Origin: JADHUC01 sp964617665
Lineage (GTDB): Bacteria > Planctomycetota > Planctomycetia > Pirellulales > Pirellulaceae
DNA: 43,019 bases
Reading direction: 5' to 3'
NCBI GenBank assembly: GCA_964617665.1
Contig: CAZUAH010000053.1
Span: 1 to 43,019, forward strand
Shown here: positions 40,501-43,019 of the stretch, one piece after another
How positions within the stretch are numbered: the first letter of the stretch is position 1
Layout: every line of letters starts with the position of its first letter
The notes under the pieces: generated by a model
What the model was told of the DNA's origin: nothing
Seen by the model: the letters and a program-made list of their open reading frames with translations, nothing else
The model's database searches: none
Position numbers and translations under genes: made by a program

Positions 40501-42553
40501 CGCCGTCAGAACTGATGCGGAAACGCGCGTATGTCTCGTTTGTGTATGGAGCACTGATCGGAACCTGGAACGACAGCGCATAGACTCCCGTCGGCAGCGA
40601 TCGATTGACGAAGATCTGCTCGCCCGGATCCGCCCAATCCCCGTCGTCGTTGAAGTCGATCCACGCGTCCAGTTTCCCAGCATCCGACGCGGCTACCTCG
40701 ACCGTAGTCATCTGGCCAGGGATCAGCACATTGGTGAAATCAACGCCGTCTTCGTCGTCGGGTATGCCGGTGTTGTCGTCAGCATCGGCGTCGGCCGAGT
40801 GCGTGCCATCGACTTCGGCGTCACGGTTTGCTCCCAACATGGGTCCCACTGCGCCGTGCCGCGCTCCATCCTCGCCACGCAACGTCGGATAGGGCGCCGG
40901 CGCATCGCCAAAGTCAGGCTGCCGCTGGTTAGCAAAGTCCTTGCCGATCACTCCCTCGTTGTCGACGATGCTCACCGTGTAGTAGTCCACGCCTCCAGCG
41001 AAGTCGTCTCCGCCACCCGTCTGAATCCATCCTGCGTTGGGCGTCTCGGTCACGAAGTAACGGCCTGGATCGAGACTACCGAACGAGTACGTTCCATCAA
41101 CGTCAGGCACGCGGCTATCCAGCGGCGGGTTGTCGTCGCCGTGGGGCTCGAACCCTCCGTCGTCGTCCCGGTCCCTGTACAGCAGGATCGTCGAAGCGTT
41201 CGAGGGTATGTCATCGCCTCCGCCAAGACCATTGCCTTCGACATCTTCGTATTTCACCCCATGGATCGCGCGCGGCTCGACGATGTCGACAACCGCAGCC
41301 GCCGGAAAGACGACCTGATCCAATTGATCGGGGAAGAGGTTGCGCCAGTTGGACGTGTCATAAAACTCCGGAGGAGAGAGTGCGATCTCGTCAGGGTAGT
41401 AATTGTCGCCTTCGATTGGAGGTCCAACATCAAGAGTCACGGTTCCGACATTGGTCGCCATCAAGCGAACGGCAAGGAGCAGGTGCGTAGTGCTTGTGTC
41501 CGTGCCGGGAGGAAAATCCAGAACGAATGGCCACGGCCACGTCGGGAGTTGTTTCATTGTCGCAGCCGAGCCAAAATTCGACAGCTTGCCGGTCTCCGGC
41601 GGATTCATATTCCGATCGCCACTAGATGCGAATCGGTATAGTCGCTTCTCTTCGCCCTCGGTCACGTCCCCGTTGCCTGCAACTAAATTCGACGCGCTCC
41701 GCAGCGCGGAATTGAACGAGTCTACCTCATCCGGATTCGCAGCTACCCTCTCCGTCACCGTTACCGCATCGACCGGTAAAGGATCATCGTTGTAGTCTCG
41801 AAGGTCTACACTGGTCGGCACAAGTTCCGGAATACTTCTGTTGGCCAGATTGCCCGTAAAGACGACCATATATTCAAGGTAGCCGTCTTCCTTCACCTCG
41901 ACATCGCCATGACTGATCCCGTCCAGCGATTCGATTGCTTGCCTGACGATGTCGGCCCGGTCTGCCCGGTCGTGGCTAAGCAGAACGCCAATATCGATTT
42001 CCGTCGAAGTGCTGTCGTCATACTGCAAACTGAAGGTGCCGCTCTCTGCAGTGGCATCGATTGTGAGCGTTTGCTCTTCCTGGAACGCCGTAGCGACCTT
42101 TGTGAAGTCGCCGCTGACGTCAAGGTAGGCCGACGCGACATGCCACTGATCGTTGGGCAGCGCGTCGGTCAGCTCGACCTGAAGGAGGAACTCTTCTCCA
42201 ACGGCTACCTCTGGTTGCGCATCTCCATCCAGATTTGGCAGTGGATTCAGGTCCAAGCCTGTCAGGCGAGTGCTGATAATAAGCGCCTCACTGCCTTCCC
42301 CCTCCGCGCCGCTACTTGCATTCATGGCGCTGAAGATACCAGCGGGAGCGACCTGCGGGTCATCGCTGTCGACCTGATCGACGCTGATTGGTCCGGGCTC
42401 GAATGTCTCGTTCGGGTCAAACCCGTCGGGCGAGAACAGTAGAAGGCGATTTTCCAGTTGCTCGACCAACAAAGGACGAGCACAGCTCCACCGATACCAA
42501 CGTTGACGTCGTCGTGAGTTACGTAGGCGTAGATTGCGTTCGCTACGTTTCAT
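28511..42553 (-). CDS. Giant mosaic exoprotein, 4,680 residues, with vWA, P-domain array and dockerin
   Basis: The N-terminus is arginine-rich, followed by ARPLLVEQLENRLLLFSPDG, the LExLExRxLL-type leader of giant planctomycete and related exoproteins. In order I see: unassigned beta-rich region (to about 425), SdrD B-like repeat (429-521), GEVED 1 (613-705), VCBS/Ig-like repeats (705-1018), three cadherin-like repeats each split by inserted domains (1047-2570), GEVED 2 (2630-2735), anchor-R-like domain (2739-2909), cadherin (2911-3017), GEVED 3 (3175-3275), six P-domain-like repeats (3289-3993), Ig-like (3997-4108), cadherin (4109-4210), Calx-beta-like (4210-4298), anchor-U-like (4339-4480), dockerin (4480-4555) and a 125-residue helical tail. 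GAGG precedes the ATG. Acidic Asp/Asn loops throughout imply heavy calcium binding. Adhesion or cell-surface matrix is the likely role. No enzyme site was seen. Confidence 0.9.
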   Translation of the reverse strand: MKRSERNLRLRNSRRRQRWYRWSCARPLLVEQLENRLLLFSPDGFDPNETFEPGPISVDQVDSDDPQVAPAGIFSAMNASSGAEGEGSEALIISTRLTGLDLNPLPNLDGDAQPEVAVGEEFLLQVELTDALPNDQWHVASAYLDVSGDFTKVATAFQEEQTLTIDATAESGTFSLQYDDSTSTEIDIGVLLSHDRADRADIVRQAIESLDGISHGDVEVKEDGYLEYMVVFTGNLANRSIPELVPTSVDLRDYNDDPLPVDAVTVTERVAANPDEVDSFNSALRSASNLVAGNGDVTEGEEKRLYRFASSGDRNMNPPETGKLSNFGSAATMKQLPTWPWPFVLDFPPGTDTSTTHLLLAVRLMATNVGTVTLDVGPPIEGDNYYPDEIALSPPEFYDTSNWRNLFPDQLDQVVFPAAAVVDIVEPRAIHGVKYEDVEGNGLGGGDDIPSNASTILLYRDRDDDGGFEPHGDDNPPLDSRVPDVDGTYSFGSLDPGRYFVTETPNAGWIQTGGGDDFAGGVDYYTVSIVDNEGVIGKDFANQRQPDFGDAPAPYPTLRGEDGARHGAVGPMLGANRDAEVDGTHSADADADDNTGIPDDEDGVDFTNVLIPGQMTTVEVAASDAGKLDAWIDFNDDGDWADPGEQIFVNRSLPTGVYALSFQVPISAPYTNETYARFRISSDGGLSYHGPASDGEVEDYDVAILSHSPIAVDDEFDVIRDSQDTPLDVLGNDIPSASGRTYLAITAVGLAGTAGTATIDRANTPMDYTDDAILYTTPSGVLAPDSFTYTIQDVVTGATDTATVSITITPVSDATPDAVDDVATVSEAGVFNSVAGDTLDSGSASVLGNDTGLADVPIVASLVTPPLYATGPFTLNADGTFVYEHNGSENFSDSFTYQIEDNDGQTDTATVSIAITRVSDTTPDAVDDLATVNEGETTTTVNGSLPSVLGNDTGLADVPIAVSLMTPPLYATASFTLNADGTFVYEHNDTENFSDSFTYQIEDNDGQTDTATVTVTVNPKNDVPTIDTSAVVTDTAEEDETVVLEPIVIDDIDAANDPEWRGQVTLSAANGLLTLPKEVRSAPLVEAMGLPTQSVAHVVYVIDVSGSTSLPFGGTPVGDANNDGTADTILDGEIAGFLALNNQLVNQFGTNANVSVVEFHSWADCLDMDPVTAGKQLATEAHVDAGGTGERDVEEVLKSLQITGGTNFEAALQETINVLQTLNTDPALTNVIFMSDGSDFGPYDDEVLTLQPLASNIRAFGAGAGASIASLQRIDPNAQIFTDSDGLITALSGGVVVGGGTTLQVDGRTGADGSIEIDPEFGDGGVRDENFAVNFEGLELIDLDGDPATTGDSRLIHTTGPNDSTKWSIPSETGGLMIDLGAVYTIDVMQIWNFNATGLEHYGPGTFDLYVSSDGTDMPIDTSTMTKIVDDAPLNSATVAADPLQYFGETFLFGAGTPESVPVELDDEDGPFTPLDNDGDGVTDGNSLTGDPVTVTGRFLYFGDLTGTALDSGHVGLSEIQFYGSPEGSPSVTYVQSNGLDDSTIVIEGTVEALNAALSAVQYRSNQDWNSGTPVPVPDQIDVTINDLGNTELVVVDGDLEVTESVTVTVHPRQDPPEIVSVAGTLVDTAVNPIDVVEDEVELLPEIVIDDVDATYDLDWIGEVTLSVDHGTITMPDGVVMQLLPRDGGPAFDAQSREFNGSDLPVPPGPDAGNPGNVFSGVGGGLALADLDGDLIGDTLIHDSSPAAPAWQLDQETGGLWIDLGDAYFVDVMQIWNFNAEGPAGEDLTSYGPTTFDLWVSETDPANMNKVATGVTLDRAAFGDPDYLGETFLLSGAGANLLPLELGDENDGVTTVVDDNGDPSMVTGRYLFLGNMTGTANDGGHLGLSEIRLYGRLASTPDVRIAIGTGVDDRSVTVRGSRDALNELMDATGGTPAERIRYLNDPHYNNWDQTDASEALTITINDLGNTDITGTSAALTDQVVVPISVEPIQDRPGVDVSQTFGTTVDEDDRVTLAPIVVSDVDADSGRGAEVQLLTFGGTITGGWFRINYDGNPSPAITWSPTASTLVNNIQTALDQTFGGGNTVVASLSATEYTISFTGNLNANLQQITTDGSLLIGTAPTVTASTISDGAYNEVQRFTAVGGAGDSFTLSYEGIAGAAINGPYAGLTAAAVETNLETIGALIGNVTVIGANGGPFTIVFGNALAGTNVSQLEVSSTAGDTSSVSTVAHGRTIYDPNWEGQVTLTVANGVITLPATSRPDQIVIPIGPSFVDGRELDGTFDPITLEPIPENDIDGTRDEDHVVNGNGLQPTAAGMLMHNQGLNDSSKWSIAQVDGGLMIDLGDVYTIDVMQIWNFNVPLLYDYGPQTFDLWTYTPDPADPLPPTFDQMETSLMTQVLDDVNLPRSSDAANDPADPTDGYLGETFVLSGATTHVIPLELGDETGGPDTNHQNELVKGRYLFFGDMTGTTTAGGHVGLSEIRLYGRVDGSPQVIFENGNGIQNSTVSIRGSLGDLNATLDGIVYEPNPDYNSGPANVVVPYSIEVHISDLGNTGNPAGPLENEATVAITVNRLSDSGDAPSPYSTSRAADGAYHVALGPTLGVSRDWESDGQPTVAADGDDVTGTPDDEDGVTFGSIQVGQLDANVTVNVQNAPDGAKLDAWIDFDGDGSWDGRLEQIADSVTVHDGDNAVTFDVPSSTIDGATYARFRLSTVGGLDPGGFAADGEVEDYQVTILPSATTAVYDNLPHHPEWYSGAVMVHDFFSELTIDQAAAAFTVSGGSYRLTSIEMAMNKRSGANNMRVSLVTDDGGKPGSVIEVISENEDIWPSQYPLQTTTTISSPTRPLLEDGNRYWILTEPTSTAASRYDWHSASPSVSGLFAQDTGYGEFPEPPWRWLGTSNNFVAYRVEGVEPAAPTDIQLSGSSVPENLPAGSLVGTFTTSDQDDLTDSFVYSLVSGAASSGNGSFVIDGDQLKTNAIFDYETQNTYSIRVRTTDPSGRWHEETFTLDVTNADEDFGDAPFPYATLAADNGAQHAIIAGGPFFGTAPDADADGQPTPLADGDDLAGPNVTVDTTGAPSFTPVSTAAFKVPIAGGASVIDGETLIVSNGVDVYELELDSNGTFRVGTEPVLYTDESTQQELGRELALAVTSTGISAIYSDGLLTVVDPDGDDENGVTFGSIQVGQLDASVTVNVQNAPSGAKLDAWIDFNGDGTWGSDDQIADSVQVTEGDNTITFDVPSSALSGSTYARFRLSTTGDLLPTGQASDGEVEDLAGNISPRGTLQTENYENDPDPNAALADATAGSDSSTTSVTQGGTIEMTPAGNYVTGVVVTDHPDVAGQVTATLTSPTSGPVTLTLTPVTGNLYSFTTDAFNGEDPNGDWTLTLFDNEVGDTGNLISWDLTIVTTASTSNHPNATGFALPDATAGVTTSQISVPDAIYINGVTVNTTITHTSASALTAELTSPQGTTIPITLGTPIPTNAFDTELSNGDWTLTIYDNVAGVTGTLDIWGLDISSSIRSLDVSSSINDAVAGTISSLLDFPALGGTITSVELTVTLPHANISDLSLQLSSPNSGPVAVTLTPTGTADEYEFTTTAFNTETTGGDWVLDVTDSVVGNTGTLQLWRLDITTTDTSQTDVPDGGPQAIPDATPGTTTSTITIPTAFIIDGLTLSVTFEDPLPAPTYLDELTITLEQVSTGIIVPVAPLTAPTTTLTFNDFDTQTADSDWILTIVDNNAGNAGVLDEWSLDVRFLVGNMNLTLTPIPDAQTGSGSSTTTISLPFTDTITSVEVEPFITGDLSQVTVSLTSPSGTVVSGIPASGLSVISLPSSAGTFGIDGGFNGEDGDGDWVLTATDSVFGGTHTLTSWNFTVFEVLSSEASQTDDHSLLDNVAVSIPDVMIGEVTSTITIGSGGSINGLTVMVDIDHPDTSQLVVTLTHPNGTDSVTIPNLSMPFTTTAFDGLDPAGVWTLTIQDVVFGLDGDLLQWGLSIDTEIVEPMPPVAVDDAYTVQEDSFLAVADAYGVATPFDSNDNGVLWNDTDDEGLVAEALLVAPPVHAQSFTLNADGTFSYLPELHFYGEDTFTYSAKDLQLTSDNVAIVTIFVLPFNDAPTDISLSNSSVAENQSVGAVVGSLGTTDPDAGDAHSYTLVTGSGDTDNTSFASDGDQLKTNAVFDYETQNTYSIRVRTTDSGGSWYEEAFGVTVTDVNEFLTLSIAADSIIENAGSAATTGRVTRNNTDNSAPLEVTLTNGDDTEIDIPTSVTIPADQASATFDIDALDDDEADIALSVTVTANAAGCADGSDTLVVNDEDEDGDGTSDDLERAAPNGGDGNNDGVLDNQQSNVVSLLNAADTTYMTLVAPDGTILNDVVSDSDPPSEPPADATFPIGFVEYIVEGVDVGASAMVTIYCESASVLNTYWKYGPTLGNTTPHWYPFMYDGTTGAKIFSDRIEVHFVDGARGDDDLTANGVIVDPGAPAQVEHPWQNPVLRYNVNNDALVSSLDVLALIQRINAGGLGQLPLRPIGDDAIPSFWDVSGDNQLSPVDVLEVIQHINTNSGGEGEQPQTLLHETGNSLDSNFGWTDAISSLGVPESSSVPRYLASVQPQLTTPVNGDAIPDPRVVRSQVESSPSREMQRIRFTESERANAIARMLAFVDDELSATELEGALSSIARDIAALWDAYR
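28893..29119 (-). other. Dockerin type I-like pair of calcium loops
   Basis: Residues about 4480-4555 have two EF-like loops, NVNNDALVSSLDVLALIQRI and DVSGDNQLSPVDVLEVIQHI, spaced as in dockerins. The gene continues for 125 residues past it, whereas most dockerin proteins stop close to this point. Confidence 0.85.
29115..29540 (-). other. Choice-of-anchor-U-like domain
   Basis: Residues about 4339-4480 include VVSLLNAADTTYMTLVAPDG, YWKYGPTLGNTTPHWYPF and VHFVDGARGDDDLTANGVIV, a recognisable exported-protein module. An acidic DEDGDGTSDD calcium loop comes just before it. Confidence 0.65.
30575..32690 (-). other. Array of six P-domain-like repeats
   Basis: Residues about 3289-3993 hold six units of roughly 110-130 residues. 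Each opens with an IPDATPG/DATAG-like motif, then a HPDxxxLxxxLTSPxG strand and a GDWTLTIxDNxxGxxGTLxxW end. This is the proprotein-convertase P-domain (jelly-roll) pattern. No peptidase domain accompanies them. Confidence 0.8.
33826..34339 (-). other. Choice-of-anchor-R-like domain
   Basis: Residues about 2739-2909 (VYDNLPHHPEW, AAFTVSGGSYRLTSIEMAM, VSLVTDDGGKPGSVIEVIS, RYWILTEP) match the beta-sandwich module often placed before anchors in exported bacterial proteins. The assignment is by eye. Confidence 0.5.
35100..35740 (-). other. Discoidin-like insert, copy 3
   Basis: Residues about 2272-2485 contain GLMIDLGDVYTIDVMQIWNF, YGPQTFDLWTYTPDP and GHVGLSEIRLYG. It splits the third cadherin-like repeat after VITLP. 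Confidence 0.6.
35865..36450 (-). other. Second insertion in the third split repeat: two short beta-repeats
   Basis: Residues about 2035-2230 hold two related units: VQLLTFGGTITGGWFRINYD to TISFTGNLNANLQQITTDG, and VQRFTAVGGAGDSFTLSYEG to FTIVFGNALAGTNVSQLEVS. They interrupt the sequence that in the sister repeats runs directly from VDDIDA-type to DPEWRGQVTL-type motifs. Confidence 0.7.
36880..37495 (-). other. Discoidin-like insert, copy 2
   Basis: Residues about 1687-1892 share WIDLGDAYFVDVMQIWNFN, YGPTTFDLWVSE and GHLGLSEIRLYG with the other copies. The DNA is also conserved around 37228-37283. It splits the second cadherin-like repeat after TITMP. Confidence 0.6.
37985..38640 (-). other. 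Discoidin-like insert, copy 1
   Basis: Residues about 1305-1523 include GLMIDLGAVYTIDVMQIWNF, YGPGTFDLYVSSDG and GHVGLSEIQFYG. This resembles F5/8-type-C (discoidin) galactose-binding folds. It follows the vWA domain within the same split repeat. Confidence 0.6.
38650..39265 (-). other. von Willebrand factor A domain inserted in a cadherin-like repeat
   Basis: Residues about 1097-1301 contain a complete MIDAS opening (VVYVIDVSGST, D-x-S-x-S), a calcium-loop-like GDANNDGTADTILDGEIAGF, and the later FMSDGSDFGP. It sits inside a cadherin-like repeat, between LTLP and its second half. Confidence 0.85.
39519..40030 (-). repeat. Tandem 306-bp coding repeat in the giant gene
   Basis: The sequence from 39519 recurs from 39825 with an offset of exactly 306 bp (102 codons) and stays nearly identical for about 200 bp. 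Each unit encodes an Ig/VCBS-like domain with SVLGNDTGLADVP, FTLNADGTFVYEH and SDSFTYQIEDNDGQTDTATV. The high DNA identity shows recent duplication or gene conversion. Confidence 0.8.
40440..40720 (-). other. GEVED domain 1 in the giant protein
   Basis: The domain runs from GKLDAWIDFNDDGDW to the diagnostic SDGEVEDYDV, preceded by a DFGDAPAPYPT linker. Copies 2 and 3 lie at about 34350-34663 and 32730-33035. Those two are close at nucleotide level too, which points to duplication within the gene. Confidence 0.85.
40985..41270 (-). other. SdrD B-like domain in the giant protein
   Basis: Residues about 429-521 read IHGVKYEDVEGNGLGGGDD through LLYRDRDDDGGFEP, DGTYSFGSLDPGRYFVTET and a closing strand. 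This is the SdrD B-type calcium-binding Ig-like fold of surface adhesins. Confidence 0.75.
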
Positions 42554-42801
42554 ACGGGCCTCGACTGTTCCATGGGATGGAGTCAGAAATGCAAAGCGAA
42601 GGCCGTTGCGATCGCGTGGCAGGTCAAAGCCGACAATTGGCTACAATTCTAATTAGATCCAGTACTCCAAGCAACAAACGAAGGGGCCATATGGGCGATA
42701 CGCTCATGAACGGGGTTGGGAAGTAAGGGGCGTTCGGTTTTGTGGCAGATTGTCTTGTGCGGATTCGTGTTGCGGTTGGTGCGAGTCACCAGCGGTCATG
42801 G

Positions 42802-42824
42802 AACGGCCATTCATGGCCGTTTTT
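42802..42824 (+). terminator. Rho-independent-like hairpin with T-run
   Basis: AACGGCCAT pairs with ATGGCCGTT around two bases and runs into TTTT (42821-42824). In the plus direction this has terminator form. No plus-strand gene in the window ends just before it, so it may be a dispersed palindrome instead. Confidence 0.35.
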
Positions 42825-42885
42825 CGCCGCAGGCGATCTTAGACCCGTCCGTTTACGGCGGGTGACGATGCACGTGGTCACGCAC

Positions 42886-42934
42886 CCAGCCCCGTCCCTG
42901 CCGCCACCGAAGGCGGCGGCAGGGCCGGGGCTGG
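42886..42934. repeat. Strong 20-bp GC-rich inverted repeat
   Basis: The arms 42886-42905 (starting CCAGCCCCG) and 42915-42934 (ending CGGGGCTGG) match at 19 of 20 positions around a 9-base loop. There is no T-run, so a REP-like element is more likely than a terminator. Confidence 0.75.
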
Positions 42935-42966
42935 AAAACGTAGTGATTGGTGCGTTCGGATCGCGA

Positions 42967-42986
42967 ACCCGTGCTGAAGCACGGGT
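42967..42986. repeat. Short hairpin ACCCGTGC/GCACGGGT
   Basis: Perfect 8-bp arms flank the tetraloop TGAA. It lies 32 bases after the GC-rich inverted repeat and appears to be part of the same palindrome cluster. Confidence 0.7.
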
Positions 42987-43019
42987 CGAATATCGCCTAT
43001 GGCGAGAAGGGTCGTGAAC

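Larger units (their letters stand above)
42554..43019. other. Non-coding region upstream of the giant gene, 466 bp
   Basis: The first 180 bp or so must hold the promoter for the giant gene on the minus strand, but I cannot pick out a convincing -35/-10 pair. From about 42800 onward the region is packed with hairpins (42802-42824, 42886-42934, 42967-42986) and contains no credible gene. Confidence 0.6.

Noticed and set aside
30575..42553. Repeated coding units considered as a CRISPR-like array
   Set aside because: The repeats are domain-length, in frame and degenerate, with no constant short repeat and unique spacer pattern.

Overview
The window looks like a scaffold piece from a planctomycete, probably close to Pirellulales. 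The evidence is the 4,680-residue exoprotein with an LExLExRxLL-type N-terminal motif and a dockerin end, the Tat-exported Gfo/Idh/MocA proteins beside a sulfatase, a DUF4838 protein, secreted PQQ and NHL propeller proteins, and many palindromic repeats between genes. A run of ten Ns at 21727-21736 shows that it is an assembled draft. I saw no tRNA, rRNA, CRISPR array, integrase or transposase.

Layout. (1) 89-3182, minus strand: two tandem paralogues of a secreted DUF4139-like protein that differ mainly in one internal linker. (2) 3817-9104, plus strand: a tight housekeeping run of rpe, a histidine-phosphatase-fold protein lacking its catalytic histidines, accD, a Ser/Thr kinase-like gene, thrC and dapB, closed by a hairpin. 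A FadL-type outer membrane protein follows (9289-10608). (3) 10619-24513, all minus strand: two Tat-signal oxidoreductases, a sulfatase, a nucleoside hydrolase, a DUF4838 protein, a MarR regulator, a polysaccharide-lyase-like protein, an alpha/beta hydrolase, an NHL propeller and a PhnD-like/PQQ-propeller fusion. Nearly all carry export signals, so this reads as an envelope or secreted programme for breaking down (possibly sulfated) glycans, with the MarR gene as the only local regulator. (4) 24769-26772, plus strand: a DUF4954-type left-handed beta-helix protein. (5) 26773-28510: repeat-rich DNA on both sides of a receiver-plus-GHKL-ATPase signalling gene (27231-28154). (6) 28511-42553, minus strand: the giant mosaic exoprotein, one third of the window. 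(7) 42554-43019: non-coding DNA with several hairpins.

The strongest leads are: the giant protein, in which the same Ig/cadherin-like repeat is split three times by large inserted domains at an equivalent place; the histidine-phosphatase-fold pseudoenzyme inside a core metabolic operon; a 150-bp nested inverted repeat resembling a MITE; the PhnD-like/PQQ fusion; and the linker swap between the DUF4139-like paralogues. All family assignments were made by eye from motifs, without database searches.
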